From NCBI GenBank assembly GCA_964035545.1, contig OZ037772.1, forward strand, positions 558,001 to 622,000: DNA of 64,000 nucleotides. Reading direction: 5' to 3'. The translations under genes and the position numbers were made by a program. Origin of the DNA: Bugula neritina (Eukaryota; Bryozoa; Gymnolaemata; Cheilostomatida; Bugulidae). Under the pieces are notes generated by a model. It was not told where the DNA came from. It did no database searches and saw nothing but the letters and a program-made list of their open reading frames with translations. The number at the start of each line of letters is the position of its first letter. Position 1 is the first letter of the stretch. Positions 10,372 to 20,099 of this stretch are shown here, piece by piece.

Positions 10372-12497
10372 AGTAGAAGAACTAACTAACCTCCTCTGCT
10401 TTCCTCTCCAGCTTATCCTGCAACACATGACGCTCTTCAATCAAAGTCTCCTCTCTGGAAGCCTCCTCTGATTTGATGGCGATTTTACATTTCAGGGCTT
10501 CCAGCTGGACCTTCAGCATGCTGATCGTATGGAAGTGCTCATAACACTGAACTTTCTAAAATTCATCATTGAAACTATTTCTTGAGCCTTAAAGGATAAT
10601 ACAGTCACAGTATAACTCATTATGCATTCTATAAATCAAATTACAAACAAATCAATATCTAATAATTATGATGACAGTCAACATCTCCAATATTCTTATT
10701 AGACTTTTATATTCTATAACATATTGTATTTATTACACTGCAATATAAAACCAAAACCTATACTGAAATTTATACCTGCGAATGAAGATCAGCTTCTTGA
10801 CTTTTACACTGGTCTAGAAGGGTGTTGACTTGTGAGCCTCTTTCTTTAGCTGAAGCTAATAGTTGTTCTTCCAAAGTCCACAATAAGTAACGCAAAAATA
10901 CATACATAATTGTGTGAGGAAGTCATTGTGCAAAGAGGGCCAGGTTAAATGATACTGCTATAAAGACAAACTATGCACCAACCACAGAAGGAAGTGGGTT
11001 ATAAGTGAACATTTCTAGAGCACTCAAGTAGAAGCGTCTACACCTGGATTACTTTAAGAAACAGAATGACTGACTGATTTATACCTTTACAATTTCCTCA
11101 TACTCATTGAGTCTCCTCTCATACTCTGACTGTAATTGAACATTTTCTGATGCAAGTTGGCTGTTCAAAGTGATCAACTCTAAGACAACACATGCTTTCT
11201 CAGACAACTAAAGGCCATATAGGCTTCTATCCAACTTACACTGTGAGATTAGGATAAATTAAGTGAGCATTTCAACACCACAATAAGCAGTATTAGAACT
11301 ATCCACTTTCATGCAAATAGTTTCATTGAATCCATTGCTGCATGAATGTAGTGGAAAACAGAAAGATACGGAAATTAAAAAGGAGACATAGGCTATACAT
11401 TTGATAGGTTTAGTGAAACCAACACAGAACCCACACTTCAAGTCACTATTTCTATTATTACAACAGAATAAGGAACATCAGTAAGTAAATATAAAAAGTA
11501 TCTGTTCTCAAGTCCAAACCGCCATCTGCCATCTTGGAGTCAAAACTTTTCCTTTTCTCGTGTGGGGTAGTTGTGCCTGCATCTCCACAGGAAAAAGCAG
11601 TATTAACATTACTGGCTCCACCCACATTACTGGCTCCACCCACATTACTGGCTCCATCCACATTACTGGCTCCACCCACATTACCGGCTCCACCCACATT
11701 ACTGGCTCCACCCACATTACTGGCTCTACCCACATTACTGGCTCTACCCACCTTACTGGGTTCACCCACATTACTGGCTCCACCTACATTGCTATCACCT
11801 GAAACAATAATTTATAATATATAACACAAAAACAATTTTATTAAGAACTTATTGATGTTATTGATGTTGAGTTCTAGTCTGTACTTCTCCTTCAGCTGTT
11901 CATCACATCTCAACAGTACAATAGATCAATAATTTAAAGATTAAAATTTAATTTAATAAATAATTTTAAACGCTATATCACTGAATGATACATAGCTTGA
12001 AAATGAAACTACAACACAATAATTTTTAGCTATGTGTCAAAGTTCTATGAAATAAGTTATATATAAGCAGCAGAATTAGGCAATCTAAACCTGAGTCTCT
12101 GTATAACTTGGTTTTCTCTCCACTTTATTGTAATGGTACAAAAATTGATCTCAAAAAGTTGTTAGTGTTCATTTGAAATAATAACTTTAGCCGAAAACCC
12201 TATCAAGAAAAAAGCTTTTTCTAGTAGGTGCAGCATTGCACAAGTTTTATTTCTTTAGGTAATCTGAAAACCCAACTTAGGCTATGTGGAGACAATGTTT
12301 GTTTATTTGAATTTATGACATGGTTACTTGAGAAAGACATTCTTTCAACTTTTTAGGAGTACTTTGATGAAATTTGTCTAAATTACACAAAAATTCTGCT
12401 GATTCTTATATAATGGTAAGACAACAACCTGACTGGTACTTCTTATCAGCTTCAAGAGTTTGGACTTTATCAGCCATGTTGATGGTGGACTTGTGTT
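8477..12497 (-). CDS. Coiled-coil gene, possibly pericentrin/AKAP9-like; may be a pseudogene
   Basis: Minus-strand exons with GT-AG borders encode heptad-rich, Glu/Lys/Gln/Leu-rich peptides throughout. From 5' to 3': 12429-12497, about 11851-11905, 11798 down to an unresolved end, 11085-11179, about 10776-10875, 10391-10546, 10047 down to about 9810, 9114-9218, 8680-8726, 8477-8575. Exon 9114-9218 (LYSRMTKAEAKVQSLTIQKK) resembles the segment before the PACT domain of pericentrin/AKAP9, where a KAE/RAE-x-x-x-K-x-L-x-x-Q-K-K pattern occurs. Such proteins scaffold gamma-tubulin and PKA at centrosomes. The assignment rests on that one motif. TAA at 9952-9954 interrupts the coiled coil in frame and no donor closes that exon, so the locus may be inactive. 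Confidence 0.5.
9114..9218 (-). CDS. Coiled-coil exon with pericentrin/AKAP9-like motif
   Basis: 105 bp, phase 0 at both ends, bounded by TATTGGCAG and GTGATA. It encodes 35 residues starting DVVSQLYSRMTKAEAKVQSL and continuing with an Ile-Gln-Lys-Lys stretch. The LY...KAEA...L..QKK spacing recalls the conserved segment just before the PACT domain of pericentrin and AKAP9, which targets centrosomes. Confidence 0.6.
9810..10047 (-). CDS. Coiled-coil exon interrupted by an in-frame TAA
   Basis: From the acceptor GAACACAG this reads LLVEKQTSGTLREEVGQLQD and a Lys-rich stretch to LFTV. Then comes TAA (9952-9954), then KELAEQQVSMQQISDSMTDA and ELEAAKALVAKK in the same frame. Heptad character is equal on both sides, so the stop is a lesion (CAA to TAA would be one C-to-T change) rather than a natural terminus. 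No convincing donor is visible at the low-coordinate end, where a second stop follows. Confidence 0.5.
10298..10368. repeat. (AT)n microsatellite in an intron
   Basis: About 35 perfect TA dinucleotides in the coiled-coil gene, about 20 bp from the donor of exon 10391-10546. Confidence 0.98.
10391..10546 (-). CDS. Coiled-coil exon, 52 codons
   Basis: 156 bp, phase 0 to phase 0, acceptor AAAGTTCAG and donor GTTAGT. Reads CYEHFHTISMLKVQLEALKC and ends RHVLQDKLERKAEE. No stop, clear heptads; one of the cleanest exons of this gene. Confidence 0.7.
10776..11179 (-). CDS. Two coiled-coil exons
   Basis: Exon 11085-11179 (acceptor GTCTTAG, donor GTATAA) reads LITLNSQLASENVQLQSEYE and RRLNEYEEIVK. 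The exon at about 10776-10875 (donor GTATAA) reads LEEQLLASAKERGSQVNTLL and ends QEADLHSQ; its 5' border is not certain. Both are high in Glu, Gln, Leu and Ser with heptad spacing. Confidence 0.6.
11458..11798 (-). CDS. Exon carrying an in-frame 6-residue repeat (GGASNV)n
   Basis: Begins at the acceptor TGTTTCAG (exon side from 11798) and reads GDSNVGGASNVGEPSKVGRA, then further GGASNV units. A non-repetitive tail follows (NTAFSCGDAGTTTPHEKRKS, FDSKMADGG). About ten hexapeptide units come from an 18-bp minisatellite. The tail and good acceptor suggest real coding use as a flexible low-complexity linker between coiled coils. The donor is unresolved; frame stays open to 11458. Confidence 0.4.
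11598..11782. repeat. 18-bp minisatellite ACTGGCTCCACCCACATT
   Basis: Ten or so copies of an 18-bp unit. As 18 is a multiple of 3, copy-number change would keep the reading frame. Substitutions (CTCCAT, CTCTAC, ACCGGC) are scattered. Confidence 0.95.
12429..12497 (-). CDS. Most upstream coiled-coil exon recognised
   Basis: Acceptor GTATTACAAG, donor TCAG/gttgtt. Reads HKSTINMADKVQTLEADKKY then Gln-Ser, heptad-like. It may extend upstream, since the same frame is open through LPSVLQE. No first exon or start could be assigned beyond it. Confidence 0.4.
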
Positions 12498-12804
12498 CTT
12501 GTAATACAGAAGGCAGTATATCAGCTCAACTAACCAATGACTTGCAGCACAGAGCAGGGTAAGACTGTAGGCATTGTCAAAGCTTTTAGTGAAATGTTCT
12601 TGATGAAAGCTTTTGGCAATAGCTTTCTGGCTGTTAACTTTTTGTTGAGTTGCCATCCTGCATCTGTGCATCTACACCATTCAGCATTCTCACTCACATT
12701 AACAATTATTTTGCACCTTCTAATTAAAGGAAAAGGAATAGAGAAATGAGTAGTACAGCCAACTAAGTCTGCCTCAATTCTGTCTTTACTAAAACCTGAT
12801 TGCA

Positions 12805-13015
12805 TACAGTGTAAGTATACTGTGTAGGTATATATAGTGTAAGTATACTGCGTAGGTATATAGTGTAAGTATACTGTGTAGGTACACAGTGTAAGTATAC
12901 TGTGTAGGTATATAGTGTAAGTGTACTGTGTAGGTACACAGTGTAATTATGTAGTGTAGGTATGTAGTGTAAGTATACTGTGTATGTAAACAGTGTAAGT
13001 ATGTAGTATGTAGTA
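12805..13015. repeat. GTAAGTATACTGTGTAGGTA repeat cluster
   Basis: Irregular tandem array of roughly 26- to 33-bp units built from GTAAGTATACTGTGTAGGTA plus TATAGT or CACAGT. It lies between the coiled-coil gene and the start of the plus-strand gene at 13.2 kb. Confidence 0.85.
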
Positions 13016-13139
13016 TGATACTGCTATTCTAGTAAACTGAATGGTGAAAACGTGACTAGGGAAAGAGACAGCACGTCACAAGACCGCTGTATACAGGAGT
13101 CCTTGCCGAAGTGACTCCCCTCTCAACTACCGCATAGCA

Positions 13140-13145
13140 TATAAA
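13140..13145 (+). promoter_or_regulatory. TATA box of the plus-strand gene at 13.2 kb
   Basis: TATAAA about 60 bp upstream of the ATG at 13203-13205, followed by a pyrimidine-rich leader. Upstream (13060-13130) the DNA is unusually GC-rich for this window and has ACGTCAC, a CRE-like motif. Spacing fits a compact TATA promoter with a short 5' UTR. Confidence 0.4.
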
Positions 13146-13202
13146 CCCACAAATTACTCTACACCACCATCTTCTGTCCTACAATCTCAGTCTAACCAAC
13201 CA

Positions 13203-13430
13203 ATGGTAAGTCATAACCAACTTCTGTCAGTCACTCATTCAACATGGTGCATTCTGATTGCATCAATTATACATCTGTTGAGTACTACTGCATGCTGTAG
13301 AACGGTCCCGACCTGGAAGGAGCGGATGGTGGTGAGGAGTTTCTGATTGACGATTCAGATGAAGATATGTCCCTGGACCCTCTGACTCCGTCTGGAGAAT
13401 ACTCAAAGAGCTGTCCAATCATGGCGAGAG
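13203..13430 (+). CDS. Start codon and acidic second exon of a plus-strand gene
   Basis: ATG at 13203-13205 is directly followed by the donor GTAAGT, so exon 1 contributes only Met. After a 95-bp intron, exon 13301-13430 reads NGPDLEGADGGEEFLIDDSD then EDMSLDPLTPSGEYSKSCPI, ending MAR with one base over (donor GTTTGT). The peptide is acidic, with a Pro-directed Ser/Thr motif. I do not recognise the family. The next candidate exon (13701) does not join in phase, so whether this start belongs to the CLASP-like exons is unproven. Confidence 0.45.
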
Positions 13431-13700
13431 GTTTGTCTTTCATCAAATAGTTGCTTTCGCCTATCGCTTGTTAAATAAATAAACGCTGCTGATATAATGA
13501 ACAGTTTTAAAATAGTGCAGACTAACTTATCCCGATGTATTACACTATGGTTCTTGTAAAGTTTACTGACTAACATTAGGTCATCTGTTGAGATGTGTCA
13601 CTAGTTTCTAGGATTTTATTTCTACTCTGTGTAAAAAATGTTGTAAGTTGGTCTCACTAGGGTAAACTGTAGTTGTGATTAACTTCTATGGCTTTTACAG

Positions 13701-14416
13701 AGCTACGAGCATGAAGAGTGCAGGTGCAGGAAAGCTAGTTACTCCGCTTTGGTCACTCTTTACATGATAATAAGAGATAATCTCAAGCCATATTTGTCTG
13801 TAATAACTGGCAGCAAGGTAGGCCATCAGTTCTTCACAAAAAACATGTTTGAAACTAAACTATAAAGATCTGCTGAGAATAAGTGCCTGTTACTTGCACT
13901 CTAGTAAACAGTAAATCTTATGGATGTATATTTTATCCAAACTCGTATGTTTTGAATTGCCCCTAGCACATTTATAACCAAAGAGTTTTGGTAACAACAT
14001 TTTTATTTTAGTTATTTTTATATGATAGTTTTTATACTTAGCTCAATAATTGAATTTACTACTTGTCTAAATAATACATCAGAAAAATGCAAAATAAATG
14101 TTATTTTCAATATTAAAAGTAGATTTCACCTCCCACGTCTAACATCACACTTTTATAGAGTTGGCTATTAAATGACCAAGTCTTTGGTATGAATAAACTG
14201 GACAGTATTTGGCTAATGACTATACACTGTACCATCATTATTGATTCTATGGTTGGCATCACATTTCCCTGACTATTCTATCTTTTGTAGCTGAAACTTC
14301 TCAATCTATATATTAAGAGAGCAGAAGAAACGGTGCAGAGCTTCACCACGACACTATCACAAAGAAATAAGTTACTCAGGAATTACTTCCTTATATTCAC
14401 AAGAATTAGATGTTGA
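13701..14416 (+). pseudogene. CLASP C-terminal TOG-domain remnant (two exons)
   Basis: Exon 13701-13817 (KASYSALVTLYMIIRDNLKP then YLSVITGSK) joins in phase 0 to exon 14291-14416 (LKLLNLYIKRAEETVQSFTT). The order R-K-A-S...L-V...Y...L-K-P-Y-L...G-S-K-L-K-L-L-N-L-Y-I-K-R-A is the signature end of CLASP microtubule plus-end proteins. After the IKRA motif the reading runs to a TGA at 14414-14416 through non-CLASP-like residues. Only the last 40 or so conserved residues of a protein normally over 1,000 long are here, so this is a transplanted 3' gene fragment or a small derived gene, not a full CLASP gene. Confidence 0.6.
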
Positions 14417-14426
14417 GAGCCAGCTA

Positions 14427-14640
14427 TGCCTCAGTTGACAACAAGATGGGAGACGCCCACGGTTCTACCGTCAACGCTAAGGGTGCCATGAAAAACATGA
14501 AGAAACATATCCTCAACATGTAGACATTGCATCACCAGTCAGAGCAAATGTCAAGGTTAAACTCTGTTTCCTGTTGATGGACTTCCTTCTTGAATATCAG
14601 CTGTACCTTTATCTTGTATCTTGTATAGATATTTTAATTA
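14427..14640 (+). other. Duplicated gene-tail segment shared with the SPOP-like pseudogene
   Basis: Reads SYASVDNKMGDAHGSTVNAK then AMKNMKKHILNM and TAG. From about 14486 onward, including about 100 bp past the stop (TAGACATTGCATCACCAGTC), it closely matches 21951-22075 beside the BTB pseudogene. The two places therefore share a 3' exon/UTR. Which gene it came from is not clear. Confidence 0.6.
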
Positions 14641-15710
14641 TATTCTCCTTGTATGATTAGGAAAATAGTTTGGATACAAATGTCACAATTTACTCTTTAT
14701 TGTTTATGTGCTTTTAAAAATCCTGTTTGGTAATTTTTTATGTTGCTATGATCAATTGTTCAATAATAATAGATAATGATTACTTCTTCTGAAATTCCTT
14801 TGGGATGTTGCATGTTGCCTATTTTAAAGAAGAAAGTAAAGCATTGTTTATAAATAAACAAAGGAAACAGCTCTGGTCTAGGGTAAACACAATGTCAATG
14901 ATTTGAATCTTTGGTAAACAATAAGACATTTTCATAATGACCAGAGAAAGCTCTATTTAGCTGTTATATCACTAAACAATAGTTCTATATACTTCAAGTG
15001 ATCAATTTCATGATCAAAGTTTAGCATAAAGAAAGCTATTGATAAGTAGTCTATGAGAACGCAAGGGAATAGAATTGATATGAAGAACACAATCAAAGTG
15101 GAAAAACAACACGATAACAATAATTAGTAGGGAAATAGCATACAGCCATTTTGATTGGAGAGAAGGCTGGGAAAACTGCATAACTCTGTTTAGAGTTGTC
15201 TCCCTAATGTTGAACTGGGGGGAGGGGGGTGTGGGTGTGGCATGTACATGATGTATGCTACCTAGCAGCAGTAAAACTATAATATAAACAAGAAACAATC
15301 TCTGTTATATGCCCATCATTGACATCTTCGGTGCATCTATCGATCCTATTATCAAGTATCAGCGGTTCAATTAGTTTTTTTAACTCTTTATAAAAATTTT
15401 AGCTCAGCTAACAGACTGGTTTTATAAATTACACTTTGAAATATTTCTTTTGTTTGTTATTCTGTTCTAAGCAAATTGTCCTACAGTGGCAAATTATCAA
15501 GCCTACTTTTAACAGTCAGCTGTTGGAGCAGCAAAGTATTTTGGGATGAATAGTGTATATTAATAACTTTCCTTTTAATGACTGACAGTCTAGTAGCAAT
15601 ACAAACAATACTTTTACAAATCTTTTAGCATTTAGCTGTGTTGTTGGAAAAGATAAAAAGTTTTGTAATTATTTGATTTATCTTGTTGCACACCAAAGCC
15701 CAATAGTCCC
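14641..15710. other. No gene recognised
   Basis: AT-rich sequence without coding character. An open frame at 15014-15298 on the minus strand has two hydrophobic stretches but no ATG start, so it is not called. Confidence 0.6.
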
Positions 15711-15834
<124 letters not shown>

Positions 15835-15858
15835 TATCTTTACGAGCTAGCAATTTGA

Positions 15859-16163
15859 TTATAAATAGGTATACGAGAAACATTGTTTTTTATTACTTTA
15901 TTAGGTAAAGTAGTTACACTGATATTTCGGGTACCACTGTACCCATCTTCAGAGTAGCAATGAATGAAATTCAAAAATTATTATGTTACGTTAGACGTTA
16001 TGCATGACACAAAGAATAGAGAGTGGCAGTTATTGTAAATTATTGAAACTTAGGGAGATAATCTTATTTTATATATTACGCAGGTCAAAAATTATACTGA
16101 TTTTTTTGCATAAAAAATAAATTAGAGTTGACAAAAAAATAGACATCCAAATAAGAATAAGAA
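15859..16163. repeat. Left inverted terminal repeat of the Penelope-like element
   Basis: Inverted match to 17818-18108 with few differences. Includes GATATTTCGGGTACCACTGT and, near the inner end, GAGTTGACAAAAAAATAGAC. Carries the reverse complement of the hammerhead-like fold. Confidence 0.9.
15925..15952 (-). ncRNA. Hammerhead-ribozyme-like motif, left copy
   Basis: On the minus strand: CTGAAGA, one U, a 6-bp stem GGGTAC/GTACCC closed by a 4-base loop, then GAAA. This approximates the hammerhead core CUGANGA-stem II-GAAA. The extra U before stem II and the unclear short stem III leave activity uncertain. Minimal hammerheads are reported in Penelope-like terminal repeats, which supports the reading. 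Confidence 0.45.
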
Positions 16164-17760
16164 AGATTACATCAATAAATGTTTAGAAATACTAAATACA
16201 CCAAAATTTTCAACATGTTCCACAGATCCAACAAAAACTATTGAAAATCGAATACAATTAGAATTACGTAGTATCAAAAAACATTTTTCTGACACTGACT
16301 ACAAAAGGATATATCCAACAGGTTCAGCACCTGGGAAATTTTACGGGATGGCCAAATTACACAAACTCAAACAAGGAGATGGTATGGAGAAGCTACAAAT
16401 GCGATTAATAATTTCTAACATAGGTACTGCATCATACCAACTTGCGAAATACCTGGCCAAAATGCTAAAACCACTTAGTGAATCTGAAAGTAATATTGAA
16501 TCAACCGATAGTTTTCTTACATATGTACGGCAACTTCATATTCCAGCAAACCATCAACTGATATCATTTGATGTTGTTTCCCTCTTTACTTCTGTACCAC
16601 TTGACTACACAATTTCAGCAATCATAAATGATATTTATGAGAAACAACGAATCCAAACAACTATACCAAAGAAGAAAATGATAAACCTACTCAACCTTTG
16701 TACAAAACAAGTTCACTTTACTTTCAACGGCATCATTTATACACAGACGGATGGTGTTGCTATGGGATCTCCTCTAGGACCAATAATTGCGAATATATTC
16801 ATGACAAAACTAGAACAGAAAGTAATACCAAAATTGAATTCAATGTCACCTTGGGTGAGATACATAGATGACACATTTGCAACCATAGACCCTGATTATA
16901 TTAACACAACACTCAACACACTTAATAATTTTCATCCTAACATAAAATTTACTCACGAACTAGAAACCAATAAATTACTTTCTTTTCTGGATGTTACAGT
17001 TTTGCGACACAATAGCTCAGTGGAAACCACAGTATTCCGCAAGCCAACACATAACGATACATACTTACATTGGAACTCTTTCTCACTAAAAACTTGGAAG
17101 CTAAGCACACTCAAGTCACTAGTATTAAGGGCTAATAAAATCTGTTCTACTCCAGCACTTAAGACCCAAGAACTAAACTATATTCGAAATGTTTTTGAAC
17201 ATAAAAATGGTTACCCTAAATATGTAATAGAGAAAACTATTAACAACATTGGTGACGGACTACTCAGTGAAAAAGACAACAGGAAACACATTTTACTTCA
17301 GCTGCCTTATAAAGGAGTAACAGGAGAAAAACTAATTCGCTCCCTCAATAAATTAATTACAGACTCTTTTTCAAATGAACTCAATGCCCGTATTTTATTT
17401 AAAGGAACCCCCTTAAGTTCACATTTTAATCTCAAAGATAAAACCAATAAAGAACACATTCACAACCTAGTCTACAAAATAACCTGCCCTGAAGCTACCT
17501 GTCAACAAACATATGTAGGTGAAACCGGACGTTGCCTATCACACAGGATACATGAACACTGCAATGACATCAATTCCAAAATTTATCAACACATCTCTAC
17601 CACTAATCATGGAAACATATCAATAGACAATGTAACAGTTTTAAATCATTCATTTTAAGGAATCCACCATCGAAAAGTAGCCGAAGCTCTCTACATTAAA
17701 CAAATAAAACCGCAACTCAATAAACAAAATTACTCCATACCACTAAAACTATATCAATAG
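16132..17760 (+). CDS. Penelope-like RT/GIY-YIG polyprotein, 5'-truncated
   Basis: The frame is open from 16132 (first ATG 16348). Counting from that ATG, the RT has FDVVSLFTSVPL near residue 73, TDGVAMGSPLGPIIANIFM near 133 and the catalytic YIDD at 172-175. A C-terminal GIY-YIG nuclease follows: VYKITCPEATCQQTYVGETG near 375-394, with Arg and His (GRCLSHRIHEH) behind it. TAA at 17656-17658 interrupts the end, but the same frame continues through HHRKVAEALYIKQIKPQLNK, a typical Penelope C-terminus, to TAG 17758-17760. The N-terminal part of a full protein is missing. Probably recently inactive: core motifs intact, one stop, truncated 5' end. Confidence 0.9.
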
Positions 17761-17817
17761 CTCCACACTACTCAACTCTCACATAGTTTCACTAATTCTT
17801 GCTGTTTTTATATTTGG

Positions 17818-18102
17818 ATATCAATTTTTTTTTGTCAACTCTAATTTATTTTTTATGCAAAAAAATCAGTATAATTTTTGACCTGCGTAATATATAAAAT
17901 AAGATTATCTCCTTTAAGTTTCAATAATTTACAATAACTGTCACTCTCTATTCTTTGTGTCATGCATAACGTCTAACGTAACATAATAATTTTTGAATTT
18001 CATTCATTGCTACTCTGAAGATGGGTACAGTGGTACCCGAAATATCAGTGTAATTACTTTACCTAATAAAGTAATAAATAACAATGTTTCTCGTATACCT
18101 AT

Positions 18103-18108
<6 letters not shown>
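17818..18108. repeat. Right inverted terminal repeat of the Penelope-like element
   Basis: Inverted copy of 15859-16163, from TTGTCAACTCTAATTTATTT to CGTATACCTATTTATAATAT. One short length difference sits in the A/T run beside the inner boundary. Confidence 0.9.
18015..18042 (+). ncRNA. Hammerhead-ribozyme-like motif, right copy
   Basis: CTGAAGA (18015-18021), U, stem GGGTAC 18023-18028, loop AGTG, GTACCC 18033-18038, GAAA 18039-18042, then TATCAGTG. Identical in core to the left copy on the opposite strand, so the fold is preserved in both repeats. Confidence 0.45.

Positions 18109-18160
<52 letters not shown>
18109..18160. repeat. (TA)n microsatellite right of the Penelope-like element
   Basis: About 25 TA units directly continuing the inverted repeat end. 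Confidence 0.95.
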
Positions 18161-18168
<8 letters not shown>

Positions 18169-18884
18169 CTGTAGAATGATTTTTTGGACTTTTCAATCAG
18201 CATATGAAAAACTGTAGTCAAAAAACAAGTGATCAAAAGATTTATTTTATATAAATAAAAAGTGACAAAAAATTTAAACAATTAATGCAAAATAATACTT
18301 GCATAGACTTGCGTGCCATATTAATTACAAGTGTAGGCTAAATAACAAAAGAATGTGATATATACCATAACAGTTTATAAAGTAGAATTTGTGAAATAAT
18401 TTATAGAACAGAATAGTATTATAAGTTCAACAACCTTGCAGCACCTTGAAACACAAAGCGTAAAGGTGCAGTCAGTATACAGAGCCTGTTGATGTAAAGG
18501 TGTTATATCAAAGTTTTGCTATACACGGGCTGACAGTCAAGCAGCAACCTACAAATAATTATATATATGTGACCGAACACTACAATCTATACAATCTATT
18601 CAATTGATTACTGATTGATAATAACAATAAAATTATATATATACAAGCGTTATAATTTCATTGAAAAAAATTGGTAAAACTGCTGTTCAATAAATATGAT
18701 TCAACTTTTGATGAATGATTTTGAAAATATTTTTAGAAAGTTTAGATTATTAATTATTATTAACATACACAGAATTGCTTTTAACCTCTTCAAAAAATCA
18801 CAAGAGAGACAATTGCTAATACACAAGAAGAAAACAGAAATAATGTTGCTGAAACATAAGTTTATACAACTGTGTTTAAAGTAT

Positions 18885-18933
18885 CTCATATTATCATACT
18901 TTGTTATGACATAATTTAGTATGATAATATGAG
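18885..18933. repeat. Perfect 16-bp inverted repeat (hairpin)
   Basis: CTCATATTATCATACT at 18885-18900 and its exact reverse complement at 18918-18933, with a 17-bp loop. It abuts the GGCACAGG repeat. Confidence 0.9.
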
Positions 18934-18934
18934 A

Positions 18935-19025
18935 GGCAATAATGGCACAGGTAATAATATTATGGCACAGGTGATAATGGCACAGGTAATAATATTATGG
19001 CACAGGTGATAATGACGTGGTAAGA
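18935..19025. repeat. ATGGCACAGGTRATAATATT short tandem array
   Basis: Four to five imperfect copies of a roughly 20-bp unit; one variant unit lies inverted near 19130-19180 (GTGCCATAATAACCTG). Confidence 0.8.
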
Positions 19026-20099
19026 AGGGCACACAGTGAAAAGTAGGAAAACATGGCACACTTATGTTCAATTTTTCCAAACACACATTCTCACCCTTAT
19101 ACCCTAATACTGAAAATGTGCCATTCTTACCTATTTTTCCACTTGTGCCATAATAACCTGTATGTGCCATTTTAACCATAGACACCACCTACAATGCATC
19201 AATTGGAAAAGATTTCAAATCAACCTTTATTGTTGAATTATGAACCAACTCAATGAAATCCTCCTGTAATTCTCCTGGAATCTTTTTGACCAAGCGTTGG
19301 AATTTGTCACATGTCAAGCTAAGAATCTAGCTCTTTCTTTTTAAGAGATAGCTCAGAAAAATATCGTTAAAGCTCTATTGTGCTCTAGTGTGCAATTTTT
19401 ACTTATGACATTTTTATTTATTATCGGAACTTGTTCTCCTATAAAATTTTATTGAGTGTGTGGAAAAACACCACAATTTAGAAAAAGGCACCACCACTTT
19501 AGTGTAACTTTAGAAACACTGACGCTGCTATGAAAAGCAATGATATATGATGATTGCACTCCTGCATGTTTAGGCTCAGATTATTTAGAGTAGCAAATAT
19601 ATTTACAAGGTATATGTAGTATACAGTTTATAGAGATTGACTTGCATGGCTGCTAAAAGTTGGCCTGTTAGTTCAAGCAGCAAATTTTTTGACCTCCATT
19701 TGAAAGTAGCACATGCAAGAAAGCAGTTAAGGTAGAGTAATTAATAAACACATCCATGTCAAAGTAAACTGATATTGCAGAATATATTTTGGCTAAATAA
19801 GGGAGCTAAGATAAAGGTTTACAGAAATATACACATATATATAAATGTAACTTGCAAGAACCCAAAAAGCCTTCATCAAACCTTGTGAATTTTTCAAATT
19901 TCAAATTCTCCCCTAAAATGTCGAATATTTCCCCTAGGAGAAATCTCCTCCCAAGTTGGGAAACTCTGAGCAAGACATGTAAACATGAATATTACCAAGT
20001 GCATGCATTGCTAGTTACTAGACTGTTGGGTTACAACTTACAATATTTGTAAGCTGAAGAGCTATTAATAGAGATGATGATAATGCAGTATAAATTAGT

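Larger units (their letters stand above)
15859..18108 (+). mobile_element. Penelope-like element with inverted terminal repeats
   Basis: A 2.25-kb element with inverted terminal repeats of about 300 bp (15859-16163 and 17818-18108) flanking a reverse transcriptase plus GIY-YIG endonuclease frame. That domain pair is diagnostic of endonuclease-bearing Penelope-like elements, which reverse-transcribe using a nicked target. Their terminal repeats may be direct or inverted. The RT frame starts directly after the left repeat and lacks its N-terminal region, so the copy is probably 5'-truncated. It sits between (TA)n tracts. Confidence 0.88.

Noticed and set aside
11560-11824. Plus-strand frames of the 18-bp repeat (LLAPPT)n and (HITGST)n
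   Set aside because: All frames of an 18-bp repeat are open; only the minus strand has an acceptor and a non-repetitive coding tail.
15014-15298. Minus-strand frame with signal-peptide-like start and a second hydrophobic stretch
   Set aside because: No ATG start (opens with TTG), no splice context and no recognisable domain; hydrophobicity comes from AT-rich codons.
18916-19188. Minus-strand 90-codon frame with Gly/Lys and Cys/His residues
   Set aside because: Spans the GGCACAGG array; composition is repeat-driven.
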